Of a stretch of 64,000 bases of DNA, positions 28,167 through 38,179 are shown one piece after another. The position numbers and the translations under genes were made by a program. This DNA comes from Aliarcobacter faecis (GTDB lineage Bacteria; Campylobacterota; Campylobacteria; Campylobacterales; Arcobacteraceae). The DNA lies in NCBI RefSeq assembly GCF_013201705.1, contig NZ_CP053837.1, positions 1,550,001 through 1,614,000 of the forward strand, given 5' to 3'. Below the pieces are notes generated by a model that saw only the letters and a list, made by a program, of their open reading frames with translations, did not search any database and had not been told where the DNA came from. Positions within the stretch are counted from its first letter, which is position 1. Every line of letters begins with the position of its first letter.

Positions 28167-30140
28167 TTATATATCCTTAATCTTTGCTATCTCATCTCTA
28201 AGTCGTATAGCCTCTTCAAAGTTCAAATCACTTGCTGCTTTTTTCATCTGTTTATTTAACTCTAAAAGAAGTTTTTTTCGCTCACTTGCTGGCATTTTTT
28301 CAACTCTTTGTTTTTTAAGTGCTACTGTATCATACTCTTCAAGTTTTAAGTTTTGGTCAAGTTTTCTTGTAGTTGATTTTGGAGTGATATTATGCTCTTT
28401 GTTAAACTCTTCTTGAAGTTTTCTTCTTCTATTTGTCTCATCAATTGCAAACTGCATAGAAGCTGTAATCTTTTGAGCAAATAAAATAACCCTTCCATTT
28501 TCATTTCTAGCAGCTCTTCCAATAGTTTGAATAAGTGAAGTCTTACTTCTTAAAAAACCTTCTTTATCGGCATCAAGTATAGCAACAAGTGAAGTTTCAG
28601 GAATATCTAAACCTTCTCTTAAAAGATTTATTCCTATAAGTACATCAAAAGTTCCAAGTCTAAGCTCTCTTATAATTTGATTTCTCTCAATAGCATCAAT
28701 TTCACTATGCATATATTTTACTTTTATTCCCAAATCAGCATAATAACTAGCTAACTCTTCAGCCATCTTTTTTGTCAAAACTGTAACTAAAACTCTCTCA
28801 TTTTTTGCGATAGTTTTTTTAATCTCATCATGAAGTTTTTCAACTTGAAATTGACTATCCATTATCTCAATAATTGGGTCAAGTAACCCAGTTGGTCGTA
28901 TTATTTGCTCAGCTACAACACTACTTAATTCCAATTCTAATTCATTTGGAGTTGCACTAACAAATACATAATTTGGAGCTTTTTTTATAAACTCATCAAA
29001 TTTAAGTGGTCTGTTATCAAGTGCAGATGGCAGTCTAAATCCATACTCAACTAAAACCTCTTTTCTACTTCTATCAGCGACATGCATTCCTCTAAATTGA
29101 CTCAAAGATACATGAGACTCATCAACAACAAGCAAAAAATCTTTATCCATTTGAGCAAAATAATCAAGTAAAGAGTATGGAGTTTCACCTGGTTTTAATC
29201 CTGTTAAATGCCTTGCATAGTTTTCTATTCCCTTACACATTCCTGTTGCTTCAATCATCTCTAAATCAAACTCAACTCTTTGTTTTAGTCTTTGATACTC
29301 TACAAGCTTATTCTCTTTTTGATAGAAATTTAATCTATCTTCAAGCTCTTCTTCTATTTGCTTAACAGCTGTTGCCAAATTTTCAGAAGTTACAACAAAG
29401 GGATTTACTGAATAAATAATCGCCTCTTTTAAATCTTTTACTTTTGCATTTGTTATATATTCATATTTTGTGATACTTTCAACCTCATCACCAAAAAATT
29501 CAACTCTAATAAACTCATCTTCAAAATATGCAGGAAAGATATCTATGACATCACCATTTACTCTAAAATCAGCTCTATCGAAGAATTTATCATTTCGTTT
29601 ATAACCCATTTCAATTAGTTTTAATAAAAATGTCTTTTGTGAATACTCAAAACCCACTTCAATTCTCTGAACCATCGCTTTATATTCACTTGGATTTCCT
29701 AAACCATAATTTGCTGAAACTGAAGCAATTACAATAACATCATCAAAAGATAAAAGTGAAGCAGTGGCACTAAGTCTTAGCCTTTCTAGTTCTTCATTTA
29801 TAGAACTATCTTTTTCTATAAACAAATCACTTCTAGGAATATAAGCTTCTGGCTGGTAGTAGTCATAATAAGAGATAAAATACTCCACATGATTATTTGG
29901 AAAAAACTGTTTAAATTCACTATAAAGTTGAGCAGCTAAAGTTTTATTATGAGTCATAATAAGTGTTGGTTTTTGTACCTTCTCTATCACTTTTGCAATA
30001 GTATAAGTTTTTCCACTTCCTGTAACTCCTAAAAGTGTGTTATACTGATTTCCAGCTTCTATTGAACTACTTAAAGCCTCTATTGCTTTTGGTTGATCTC
30101 CTGCTGGACTATAATCACTTACTACTTCAAATTTTGCCAA
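28167..30140 (-). CDS. uvrB: UvrABC system protein B
   Basis: 657 residues, normal length. It is the damage-verifying helicase-like subunit of nucleotide excision repair. Walker A GVTGSGKT lies near residue 40, the beta-hairpin [21 protein letters not shown] near 90-115, [14 protein letters not shown] as motif [11 protein letters not shown] as motif VI, and the C-terminal UVR domain that contacts UvrC ([16 protein letters not shown]). Confidence 0.98.
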   Translation of the reverse strand: MAKFEVVSDYSPAGDQPKAIEALSSSIEAGNQYNTLLGVTGSGKTYTIAKVIEKVQKPTLIMTHNKTLAAQLYSEFKQFFPNNHVEYFISYYDYYQPEAYIPRSDLFIEKDSSINEELERLRLSATASLLSFDDVIVIASVSANYGLGNPSEYKAMVQRIEVGFEYSQKTFLLKLIEMGYKRNDKFFDRADFRVNGDVIDIFPAYFEDEFIRVEFFGDEVESITKYEYITNAKVKDLKEAIIYSVNPFVVTSENLATAVKQIEEELEDRLNFYQKENKLVEYQRLKQRVEFDLEMIEATGMCKGIENYARHLTGLKPGETPYSLLDYFAQMDKDFLLVVDESHVSLSQFRGMHVADRSRKEVLVEYGFRLPSALDNRPLKFDEFIKKAPNYVFVSATPNELELELSSVVAEQIIRPTGLLDPIIEIMDSQFQVEKLHDEIKKTIAKNERVLVTVLTKKMAEELASYYADLGIKVKYMHSEIDAIERNQIIRELRLGTFDVLIGINLLREGLDIPETSLVAILDADKEGFLRSKTSLIQTIGRAARNENGRVILFAQKITASMQFAIDETNRRRKLQEEFNKEHNITPKSTTRKLDQNLKLEEYDTVALKKQRVEKMPASERKKLLLELNKQMKKAASDLNFEEAIRLRDEIAKIKDI

Positions 30141-30225
30141 AATATATTCCTATAAAATCTAAATTAAAAGCTTGAATTTATCAAAATAAGCTTAAAATAT
30201 ATTAAAATTTATAAAAAGGTTTTGT

Positions 30226-30627
30226 GTGTCTATTTTTGCTTTACAATCTCATGCTGGTGGATTTTTAGATGAAGATTTAGTACATTTTAATAAAAAATTT
30301 GATGATTGGTGCATACAATTTAGCAATTATGAAGATGCTATGCAAATAGTAAAAACCCTTGAAAATCCTAGAAATATAGATATAGTTGAGATTACTCCAC
30401 TTACTTATCCAAAATATTTTTTCAAAGATTTACAAGGTACTATTTATGCCACAAGACAAATTGAAGATAATATTGTTTGTGTAGTTGAGCCAAATATTGG
30501 TGCAAATTTTAGAATCGCTATTTGTAATTTAAAGACAAGAAATGTACATCTAACAAAAACTTCATATAAAACTATTCCAAGTATTGAAAATGCTTTTGCA
30601 AACTTTGTGGAAAATAGTTTACATTAA
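30226..30627 (+). CDS. Conserved-type hypothetical protein
   Basis: 133 residues from a GTG start with AAAAGG 6-7 bp upstream. A soluble alpha/beta protein with no signal peptide or membrane segment. It starts MSIFALQSHAGGFLDEDLVHFN and ends with an amphipathic helix. I do not recognise the family. It is divergent from uvrB and convergent with the phosphoesterase gene, so it is transcribed alone. Confidence 0.7.
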   Translation: MSIFALQSHAGGFLDEDLVHFNKKFDDWCIQFSNYEDAMQIVKTLENPRNIDIVEITPLTYPKYFFKDLQGTIYATRQIEDNIVCVVEPNIGANFRIAICNLKTRNVHLTKTSYKTIPSIENAFANFVENSLH

Positions 30628-30631
30628 ATTT

Positions 30632-31330
30632 TCAAATATCTTTATTTAGAAATAGTCCATTTTTAAAAACTGTATAACTTTTCTGACAACATAAAGATGG
30701 AACATTTATATACTCTTTATTTTTAAAAGCATATCTATTCCCTTGATGATAATGCCCTTCTATAACTATATTACTCTCATAGTTATCTAATCTTTTTTCC
30801 ACAATTTTTTCAAAATCTAAAATATTATGACAAATATTTTTACTCAATAAAGCTTTTTCAAGTTTTTTTGAAATAAAAAAGTTTATATCTATAAAATTCA
30901 TAAATTTTAAAAAAGAACTATTTCTTATAATCTTACAAAATAGTTCATATTTCCAATCCAAAAAATTATCTCCATGCGATAAAGCTACTTTTTTCTCTTC
31001 TATTTCTACAAAAAAAGGCTGATTTTCTCTTTTTAAGACCTTTATATTGGGAAATAGTTTTTGTAAATTAAAATCATGATTTCCTTCTAAATAAACAATT
31101 TCCAAATTCGTAGATAATTTATTTAAAAGATTTATAACTTCAATATTTTGTTTTATAAAATATTTGCATTCACAAGATAAAAAATCAAAATTATCACCCA
31201 TTAAAAATATTTGAGAAGCATTAATCTCTTTTTTTTCTAATCCCTCTAAAATAGTTTTAAATTCTTGATTTTTTTCATTGTAATGAGAGTCTGCTATAAA
31301 AATAGCATTCTCTTTTAAAATAAGACTCAA
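30632..31330 (-). CDS. LpxH-like metallophosphoesterase (UDP-2,3-diacylglucosamine pyrophosphatase type)
   Basis: 232 residues. Calcineurin-like metal-binding motifs appear in order: FIADSHYN, LMGDNFDFL, LEGNHDFN, SHGDNFLDW and IEGHYHQGN. Length and motif order fit LpxH, which cuts UDP-2,3-diacylglucosamine to lipid X in lipid A synthesis at the inner membrane. Another phosphoesterase of this family cannot be excluded. It follows greA by 1 bp. Confidence 0.75.
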   Translation of the reverse strand: MSLILKENAIFIADSHYNEKNQEFKTILEGLEKKEINASQIFLMGDNFDFLSCECKYFIKQNIEVINLLNKLSTNLEIVYLEGNHDFNLQKLFPNIKVLKRENQPFFVEIEEKKVALSHGDNFLDWKYELFCKIIRNSSFLKFMNFIDINFFISKKLEKALLSKNICHNILDFEKIVEKRLDNYESNIVIEGHYHQGNRYAFKNKEYINVPSLCCQKSYTVFKNGLFLNKDI

Positions 31331-31331
31331 T

Positions 31332-31820
31332 TTATAGCTCTAACTCTTTAAAATATACTTTTAAAACTTCAAAAGTTTTTTTCCCACCAGGAAGTGTTGC
31401 TGTAAATTCATCACCTTCAACTTTTCCCATAAGTTGTTTTGCTAATGGAGAGTTAAAAGAGATTAAACCTTTTTCAACATTTGATTCAACTCCACCAACA
31501 ATAGTATAAGTAAACTCATCTTCACTATCAACATCTATTAAATTTATTGTTGAACCAAAACTAACCCTATCATGTGGTAAGATAGAAGGATCAACTATAA
31601 CTGCTTTTGAAATAGTATTACTAAGTTCTGCAATTTGTACATCTATAAGTTTTAACTTTTCTTTAGCAGAGTGATACTCAGCATTCTCTTTTAAATCCCC
31701 TAATTGCCTTGCTTCATCAAGTGCAATTACAGTTTCTGGTCTTTCACTACTTTTTAAAAACTCTAATTCACTTGTTACTTTATTATATCCAGCAAGTGTC
31801 ATTGGCTCTTTATCCATCAC
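31332..31820 (-). CDS. greA: Transcription elongation factor GreA
   Basis: 162 residues, normal length. An N-terminal coiled coil (about 10-75, with LGDLKENAEYHSAKEKL carrying the acidic tip) is followed by an FKBP-like C-terminal domain (VSFGSTINLIDVDSEDEFTYTIVG, then SPLAKQLMGKVEGDE). It rescues backtracked RNA polymerase by stimulating transcript cleavage. The start at 31820 is preferred by family length. It is the first gene of a greA-phosphoesterase pair. Confidence 0.97.
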   Translation of the reverse strand: MMDKEPMTLAGYNKVTSELEFLKSSERPETVIALDEARQLGDLKENAEYHSAKEKLKLIDVQIAELSNTISKAVIVDPSILPHDRVSFGSTINLIDVDSEDEFTYTIVGGVESNVEKGLISFNSPLAKQLMGKVEGDEFTATLPGGKKTFEVLKVYFKELEL

Positions 31821-31878
31821 ATCTCCAATAAATATTTTTGTGTTATAATATCCAAAATTTAGTAAAGAAGATTTAAAT

Positions 31879-32529
31879 ATGCAATATAGTAGAACAAAAA
31901 TGCTTTTTGGAGAAGAGGCTTTAAAAAAATTCCAAGAGACAAAAATAATACTTTTTGGAGTTGGAGGAATTGGAAGTTTTGCTCTTGATGCCTTATATAA
32001 TACAGGAATTACAAATATAACAATAGTTGATTTTGATACCTATGAAGCTTCAAATCAAAATAGACAACTAGGAAGCCATGGAAATATTGGAAGAGTTAAA
32101 GTTGAAGTTTTAAAAGAAAGATATCCAGAAGTTACTCCAATTTGTGTAAAAGTTACACCAGAGTGGATAGATAATTTTGATTTTTCATCTTATGATTATA
32201 TTTTAGATGCAATTGATGATATTACACCAAAAGTTCACTTAATAAAAAAACATTTTACAAAAATAATAAGCACTGGTGGTGGAGCAAAAAGAATAGACCC
32301 AACAAAAATAGAGTATAAATCAATTTGGGAAACTTATAATGATAAATTTATAAAAAAAGTAAGAGAAGAGTTAAAAAAACAAGGTTTCAAGAAAAAATTC
32401 AAAGTAATTTTTTCAACAGAAGTTCCTCTTTGTGTAGAAAAAGGTAGTTTTGAAGGTGTTACAGCATCTTTTGGATTAATGATGGCATCTGTTACTATTC
32501 AAAAAATAGTTAAGAAATTGCAAAAATAA
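31879..32529 (+). CDS. tcdA: tRNA threonylcarbamoyladenosine dehydratase (TcdA/CsdL, ThiF/HesA superfamily)
   Basis: 216 residues. An E1-like Rossmann domain is seen: the ATP loop GVGGIGSFALDAL, then VDFDTYEASNQNRQ and the DAIDDITPKV segment, with no catalytic Cys of true E1 enzymes. STEVPLC fits TcdA, which cyclises t6A37 of tRNA in an ATP-dependent step. It is somewhat shorter than the E. coli protein (about 268 residues), as is common in Campylobacterota. Confidence 0.88.
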   Translation: MQYSRTKMLFGEEALKKFQETKIILFGVGGIGSFALDALYNTGITNITIVDFDTYEASNQNRQLGSHGNIGRVKVEVLKERYPEVTPICVKVTPEWIDNFDFSSYDYILDAIDDITPKVHLIKKHFTKIISTGGGAKRIDPTKIEYKSIWETYNDKFIKKVREELKKQGFKKKFKVIFSTEVPLCVEKGSFEGVTASFGLMMASVTIQKIVKKLQK

Positions 32530-32592
32530 CTTAAAGTTACTCAAAGTTTAAAATTTATATAATATTTTACTTATACATTAAAAAGGATTTAC

Positions 32593-33501
32593 ATGAGCGG
32601 TATTAGTGGTAGTGTTGAGCAAATGACACAAGGGCATTTGCGAAATGTTCAACAATTAGCAGTATTTTACACTGGTCATAATAATATTTACGCAATCAAT
32701 ATAGCAAAAGTTAAAGCTTTTATAATAACTGAGGAAGTTGCAATAAATGATACTCCAAGAGATACAAATATTATTGCTGGAATTGCTACAATTAGAGGTG
32801 AGCCTGTAACTTTAATCAATCTTGATGCTTGGCTTGGACAAACACCATTAGATATAAAAGAGTATAAACTTATAATTTTTTGTGAATTTAATCATAAAAA
32901 AATTGGTTTCTTAATAAAAGATATGCTCGATATCGTAGAAAAAACAACTCAAGATTTAAGACACACTGAAGAGACAAATTCAAAAATAACTTATACAACA
33001 TATGTAAAAGTAAATAATAAAGATGAACTTTGTACAGTATTTAATGCTGAACAACTTTTAAGAGATATTAAATGGACAGATGATGGTGAAGATGATGTTA
33101 GAAAATATGTTGTTGGAAAAATCGACTCTTCAAAAGTTATTTTAGCTGCTGAAGATTCAGGCGTTGCAAGAGAAGTTTTAACTAAATTCTTTAAACAAAC
33201 TGGAGTTAGATATGAAGTTTATACAAATGGAACTCTACTTTTACAAAGAATTGAAGAGTTAAATCCTGAGCAAATAGGTATGATTTTAACTGATATAGAA
33301 ATGCCAGGAACTGATGGTTATCAAGTTGCATCATTTGTAAAAAATAGTAAAAAATATGAGCATATTCCAGTGATTGTAAACTCATCTATGACAACAGATG
33401 CAGTAAGAGGAAAGATGAGTCAAATTGGAGTTGAAGGGTTCGTAGGGAAAACAGATATCAACTCTTTATATGATTTAACAAAAAAATTCCTTTTAAAATA
33501 A
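32593..33501 (+). CDS. cheV: Chemotaxis coupling protein CheV
   Basis: 302 residues. A CheW-like domain (about 15-165; NIIAGIATIRGEPVTLINLDAWLG) is fused to a receiver domain (about 180-300). The receiver keeps the acidic pair AAEDSG, the phospho-acceptor Asp in LTDIEMPGTDGY and the Lys in FVGKTD. It links receptors to CheA and may tune adaptation through phosphorylation. The gene has its own AAAAAGG ribosome binding site and is followed by a strong terminator. Confidence 0.95.
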   Translation: MSGISGSVEQMTQGHLRNVQQLAVFYTGHNNIYAINIAKVKAFIITEEVAINDTPRDTNIIAGIATIRGEPVTLINLDAWLGQTPLDIKEYKLIIFCEFNHKKIGFLIKDMLDIVEKTTQDLRHTEETNSKITYTTYVKVNNKDELCTVFNAEQLLRDIKWTDDGEDDVRKYVVGKIDSSKVILAAEDSGVAREVLTKFFKQTGVRYEVYTNGTLLLQRIEELNPEQIGMILTDIEMPGTDGYQVASFVKNSKKYEHIPVIVNSSMTTDAVRGKMSQIGVEGFVGKTDINSLYDLTKKFLLK

Positions 33502-33514
33502 AATCTTTTAAAAT

Positions 33515-33547
33515 TTATAAACTAAGGAAAAAATCCTTAGTTTATAA
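33515..33547. terminator. Bidirectional terminator between cheV and argH
   Basis: A 14-bp perfect stem (33515-33528 with 33534-33547) around a 5-A loop lies between two convergent genes and overlaps the last codons of argH. T-rich sequence follows on both strands. Confidence 0.85.
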
Positions 33548-34936
33548 TACTTCTTTTAACCAATTATTAAAACTATCAATTTGAATTTCTGTTTGTTTTG
33601 TAGATGTTCCACCAAAAGAGTTTCTACTATTCATTGAATTTTCTAAACTTAAATATGAAACTATCTCTTCATCAATATTTTCAAGCTCTTTTGATGAATT
33701 TCTAATCTCTGTAATAGTTAATTCACTAATATCTTTATTCAAACTATTTGCTTTTTGTACAACCTCTTTTGTAAGATAATAAGCTTCACGAAATGGCATA
33801 TTTTGTTTTTGTACTAAATAATCAGCTAAATCTGTTGCTGTTAAATGCCCTATTTTAGAGGCTTCTAACATATTATCTTCAAGTATAGTCATAGTTTTTA
33901 TAACTTCATTTAAAATAGAAAGTGAAATCTCAATAGTCTCAACCGAGTCAAAAACACCCTCTTTATCCTCTTGTGTATCTTTATTATATGCTAATGGAAG
34001 TGATTTCATAACAGTTAATAAAGAGATTAAATTTCCATAAACTCTTCCAGTTTTTCCTCTTAGAAGTTCAGGAACATCTGGATTTTTCTTTTGTGGCATA
34101 ATAGAACTTGTTGTTGCATACATATCACTCATTCTTATAAATCTGAACTCATAAGATGACCATAAAATAAGCTCTTCTGAAATACGACTAATATGCATCA
34201 TAGTTGTAGAGATATTAAATAAAAGCTCCAAAGCAAAATCTCTATTAGAGACTGTATCCATAGCATTTTGTGTAGGAGCACAAAATCCTAAAAGTTCTGC
34301 TGTTTTAAATCTATCAATATTATGTGGTGTTCCAGCTAATGCAGCACTTCCTAGTGGTGAAAAATTATTCCTCTCATAAGAAGAATTAAATCTTTCAAAA
34401 TCCCTTTTAAACATATTTGCATAAGCCATCATATGGTATCCAAAATTAATTGGTTGAGCATGTTGTAAGTGAGTCATTCCTGGCATTATAGTTTTTGTAT
34501 GTTTTGAAGCTAAATTGACAAAAGTTTCAATAAGAGTTAAAAGTTGTTTCTCTATAGATTTTGTTTTCTCTTGTACATATAAAGTAAAATCTGTACAAAC
34601 TTGGTCATTTCTACTTCTTGCAGTATGAAGTCTTTTCCCTGCATCTCCAATAATTTGCGTAAGTCTATTCTCAACTGCCATATGAATATCTTCATACTCT
34701 AAAGAAAATTTAAACTTTCCATTTTCTATCTCTTCTAAAACTTGTAGAAGCCCTTTTTCTATCAACTTTTGTTCATCATTTGAAATAATATTTTGTAAAG
34801 CTAACATTTTTGAGTGAGCAATTGAACCTCTTATATCTTGAGAATATAACTTCTTATCAAACATAATTGAAGCATTAAACTGGTCTAAAAGTTCAGCATT
34901 TGTATTTTTCAAAATTTGGTTATTTTTTTGTACCAT
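33542..34936 (-). CDS. argH: Argininosuccinate lyase
   Basis: 464 residues, normal length. It splits argininosuccinate into arginine and fumarate, the last step of arginine synthesis. Family motifs: [10 protein letters not shown] near residue 103, [11 protein letters not shown] near 150, and the signature [11 protein letters not shown] near 275 with the catalytic Ser. It is a single gene on the minus strand with a TAATTCCTAT leader. Confidence 0.97.
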   Translation of the reverse strand: MVQKNNQILKNTNAELLDQFNASIMFDKKLYSQDIRGSIAHSKMLALQNIISNDEQKLIEKGLLQVLEEIENGKFKFSLEYEDIHMAVENRLTQIIGDAGKRLHTARSRNDQVCTDFTLYVQEKTKSIEKQLLTLIETFVNLASKHTKTIMPGMTHLQHAQPINFGYHMMAYANMFKRDFERFNSSYERNNFSPLGSAALAGTPHNIDRFKTAELLGFCAPTQNAMDTVSNRDFALELLFNISTTMMHISRISEELILWSSYEFRFIRMSDMYATTSSIMPQKKNPDVPELLRGKTGRVYGNLISLLTVMKSLPLAYNKDTQEDKEGVFDSVETIEISLSILNEVIKTMTILEDNMLEASKIGHLTATDLADYLVQKQNMPFREAYYLTKEVVQKANSLNKDISELTITEIRNSSKELENIDEEIVSYLSLENSMNSRNSFGGTSTKQTEIQIDSFNNWLKEVL

Positions 34937-35033
34937 ATTATAATTCCTATCGAATTTTTATTAAAATATTAAGGTTTAATTATATCATAAATGGTTATAA
35001 TCTTAGACTTTTATACAAATTCAAGGCTTTAGT

Positions 35034-36281
35034 TTGAAAAATATTAAAGATATTACAAAAAATACACTGGCAAATCTATCTAAAAAAGGAATATCAACTA
35101 CTCCTGAAAATTATTTTATAGAGTTTAAAGATCAAGCTTATGACTTAAATACAGATATCGAAGAGATAAATCTATTTGAAATCCTAAAAAACTCTATTTC
35201 AGAAGATGAAACAGAAGATATAGAGATAAAATCATATAATGACCTTGTAAAAATTCTTCAAAAAAGAGTTCCAACAGAAGATTTAAAAAAACTAATAATT
35301 GCTTTAAATGATATACTAAAACCATCTGTAAACTTTGATATGATTGAAGAAATAGAAATATTTATATCAAAACTTTTAGAAAAACCAAAAGATTTAACTT
35401 CAACTGAAACTATTAAAACACTTAAAAAGCTATCAAAACGAAGAGTTTCAAATGATAGACAAGTTTTAAAAGAGAAGACTGAAGATATTATGAAATTAAC
35501 TTCACTTATGAGTAGATATTTTGATAAAACTCTAACTGATGGAGTTAATTCAAATGAGGAAATCATAAAAATAAAAGATGAACTAATATCTCTTGATATA
35601 TCAAAATTTTCACATAGAGAACTAAGAATTGTTCAAAAAAAATTAATAGACACAATTTTCAAAATTGAAGCTACACTAAATAAAAATAAACAGATATTAG
35701 TAGATAATAAAGAGAAATTTGATTATCTAAACAAACAAATTGAAGAGCTTCAAAAAGAGCTTATTTTAGTAAAAGAAGAGCATCAAGTTGATTATCTAAC
35801 ATCTTTATTAAATAGAAGAGCTTATGATTATGAAGTTGAAAAAATGGAGAGAAAATATCTAGTATTTCACTCAAATTTTGCAATTATATTTTATGATATT
35901 GACCATTTTAAAGATATAAATGACAAGTATGGTCACGCTTGTGGAGATGCTGTTTTAAAAAGTTTTGCAAAAATTCTAAAAGAGCTAACTAGAAAAGAAG
36001 ATGTTATTGCAAGATATGGTGGTGAGGAGTTTGTAGCTTTAATTCACTATCAAGATGAAATTGAAGTTTCAAGATATGTAAAAAGGGTAAAAAATACTAT
36101 AAAAGATACAAGTTTTATCTATAGTAATAATAAAATAAAACTTACTTTTTCAGCTGGTATTAGTTTTAGAAATAAATATGATACTTTTTCTGAAGCAAAA
36201 AAACGAGCTGATGAGCTACTTTATAAAGCAAAAAACCAAGGTAGAGATATAATCTTTTTAGATAATAATGAAGAGCTTTAA
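35034..36281 (+). CDS. Diguanylate cyclase (GGDEF domain), active-looking
   Basis: 415 residues from a TTG start with CAAGG before it. The first 240 residues are helical, with a coiled coil at about 210-245. The C-terminal GGDEF domain has YDIDHFKDINDKYGH and the intact active site RYGGEEF. RKED, an RxxD I-site, lies five residues before GGEEF, so product inhibition is expected. It makes c-di-GMP; the input signal to the N-terminal region is unknown. It converges with the CBS gene. Confidence 0.92.
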   Translation: MKNIKDITKNTLANLSKKGISTTPENYFIEFKDQAYDLNTDIEEINLFEILKNSISEDETEDIEIKSYNDLVKILQKRVPTEDLKKLIIALNDILKPSVNFDMIEEIEIFISKLLEKPKDLTSTETIKTLKKLSKRRVSNDRQVLKEKTEDIMKLTSLMSRYFDKTLTDGVNSNEEIIKIKDELISLDISKFSHRELRIVQKKLIDTIFKIEATLNKNKQILVDNKEKFDYLNKQIEELQKELILVKEEHQVDYLTSLLNRRAYDYEVEKMERKYLVFHSNFAIIFYDIDHFKDINDKYGHACGDAVLKSFAKILKELTRKEDVIARYGGEEFVALIHYQDEIEVSRYVKRVKNTIKDTSFIYSNNKIKLTFSAGISFRNKYDTFSEAKKRADELLYKAKNQGRDIIFLDNNEEL

Positions 36282-36296
36282 AATTTAAAACTAATT

Positions 36297-36932
36297 TTAG
36301 CTCCAAATCTCTAACTGTGGAATACAAGACATAGCTTTAAAAATATAACTTTTTGAAATTATTCCTTTTAAAAGTCCTTCTTCATTAACAACTGCCATAG
36401 TGCCTATTTCAAAATCGAACATTATTTTTATCACATCTTTTAGTTCAGAATCTGGATTTGTTGTAATAATTTCAGGAAAACTAATATCCTTTAATCTTCT
36501 ATTTAAAAGTAAATTTGGCTCATCTAAATTTTGCATTAATAAAGATAAGATAAATTTTGCATCTATTAAACCAACAATCTTTTTATCTATTGTTGTCACT
36601 GGAATTTGTGCAGTTTTTTTATCTTTTAAAAGTTCATAAGCCTCTTTTATAGTATGACTATTATCTATATATAAGAGATCTTGGCTCATTATATCTCTTA
36701 CAAAAAAAAACTGATTACCTTGATTTATTTGTGATATCTTTTTATATGATGATAAAAATTGCTCTTGCTTCTTTTTTTCACCATTTTGATCTTGTTTATT
36801 TTGAAAATCTTTTACTGAATCCTCTTTAGGATCAAATGTAAATTTCGTAGTTTCATTAATATTTTTTACATTATATAAATTTTCTGTTGAACTTTTATAA
36901 TCTACTATTCCATTATTATATATTGTAAACAT
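36297..36932 (-). CDS. CBS-domain protein
   Basis: 211 residues. A low-complexity, Lys/Gln-rich N-terminal region (1-75) is followed by two CBS motifs (about 78-130 and 145-205; VRDIMSQDLLYIDNSHTIKEAYELL and LKDISFPEIITTNPDSELKDVI). CBS pairs bind adenine nucleotides and act as energy sensors. No catalytic partner domain is present, so it probably controls another protein. It converges with the diguanylate cyclase gene. Confidence 0.85.
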   Translation of the reverse strand: MFTIYNNGIVDYKSSTENLYNVKNINETTKFTFDPKEDSVKDFQNKQDQNGEKKKQEQFLSSYKKISQINQGNQFFFVRDIMSQDLLYIDNSHTIKEAYELLKDKKTAQIPVTTIDKKIVGLIDAKFILSLLMQNLDEPNLLLNRRLKDISFPEIITTNPDSELKDVIKIMFDFEIGTMAVVNEEGLLKGIISKSYIFKAMSCIPQLEIWS

Positions 36933-37010
36933 ATTAACTCCTTTTAGCAGTTTTATAAATAATAGTAAAAAATTGCTTCTTTTACTATTAAATATTATTA
37001 AAAGAGAAAT

Positions 37011-37955
37011 TTATATAGGTAAGACTCTTATATTTTCATCAATTTTTCTTTGTAGAATCGACTCAATCGCATAAAGTGTTCCCATACTTCCTGCACTACA
37101 ACCACTACAAGCACCTAAATATCTAATATATAAATCATAATGTGGTGCTGATTCAACAATATCTAAAATCTCCATATTCCCACCATCCATAATAAGCATA
37201 GGTCTTACATCTTCATCTAAAATATCTTCAATTAACTCTATTCTTTGCTCTTTTGTCATATTTTCAAAAGTAGAGTTACTATAACTTGGTTCTTCTTTAC
37301 TCTGCTCTTTTATCTCTTCTAAAGTTTGTTCTAAAATATCATTTAAATAAATCTCTTTATCTTCCAAGCCACCCTCATTTTTACAGGATTTACAGAAAAT
37401 TCCAGCTTTTGTAATATTACCTATTTCCTCAACTGTAGTTATCGAAAAATCTTTTATTGCTTGTTTTATAACTCCTAAAGTAACTCTAGCACACTCACAA
37501 ACAATATAATCATCTTCAAAATCATTCATATCTCTTTTTTCTGAGTTCAAAGCAGCTTTTTTAAGCACAACAAAATTTGTAAATTTTTCGTGTAATTCAA
37601 TTATACTAAGAGCTGGTATTTGTGGTTCATCTCTTAGGGCAAATTCAACATCAGTCTTAAATAAATTTGCTACTTTTTCAACACTTTTAAAGATACATAG
37701 TTCTGTCATCATATCATTTAAAGCAAGTAATAAACCACCTGTAAATGATTTAAACTTTGCCCTTACAATAATATTATCTTTATTTACTGCCCAATACATT
37801 CTAATTGTATCAGCTCCATTTGTTTCAAAATCAGCAACAACAAGCCTACAGCCTAACTCTTTTGCTTCAAGTCTTGTAATTTCACCAATATTTTTTGGGT
37901 CATTAATTCTACTTTCTATCTTTTTTGAGTAAATCTCTTCTATATCATTTATCAT
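37011..37955 (-). CDS. NifU-like Fe-S assembly protein with degenerate scaffold domain
   Basis: 314 residues in three parts. (1) An N-terminal IscU/NifU-like region (1-120) keeps one Cys (C36, ELGC) but lacks Cys at the second and third scaffold positions (FTGGLL instead of FGCGS; no HCS motif). (2) A Fer2_BFD domain has VCECARVTLG and FCKSCKNEGG, four Cys for a [2Fe-2S] cluster. (3) A C-terminal NifU domain has the CSGCSAGS cluster site. It is divergent from the SUF operon, so it probably works with SufBCD as carrier rather than primary scaffold. Confidence 0.88.
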   Translation of the reverse strand: MINDIEEIYSKKIESRINDPKNIGEITRLEAKELGCRLVVADFETNGADTIRMYWAVNKDNIIVRAKFKSFTGGLLLALNDMMTELCIFKSVEKVANLFKTDVEFALRDEPQIPALSIIELHEKFTNFVVLKKAALNSEKRDMNDFEDDYIVCECARVTLGVIKQAIKDFSITTVEEIGNITKAGIFCKSCKNEGGLEDKEIYLNDILEQTLEEIKEQSKEEPSYSNSTFENMTKEQRIELIEDILDEDVRPMLIMDGGNMEILDIVESAPHYDLYIRYLGACSGCSAGSMGTLYAIESILQRKIDENIRVLPI

Positions 37956-38054
37956 AAAAATTCCATTATTTATTTTATCTTTCTAATATTTTATAAAAAA
38001 TGGGATAAAATTTGTCTTAATTTTAAATCCCGATAATTTCGCAACTTTTTAAAT

Positions 38055-38089
38055 TAAAATCTAATATTTTCTTCATTTATTAGATTTTA
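38055..38089. repeat. Inverted repeat in the sufB leader region
   Basis: Perfect 11-bp arms, TAAAATCTAAT at 38055-38065 and ATTAGATTTTA at 38079-38089, with a 13-base spacer, about 90 bp before sufB in the region divergent from the nifU-like gene. It could be an operator or a leader hairpin. AGGATAATTTTAGTCCT at about 38131-38147 is a second, weaker dyad. Confidence 0.45.
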
Positions 38090-38179
38090 TGTCTTTACAT
38101 TATATACTTATTTTGATATTATTCAAATCAGGATAATTTTAGTCCTAATTTAAAATCAAATAAATTTTACGGAGAAGTC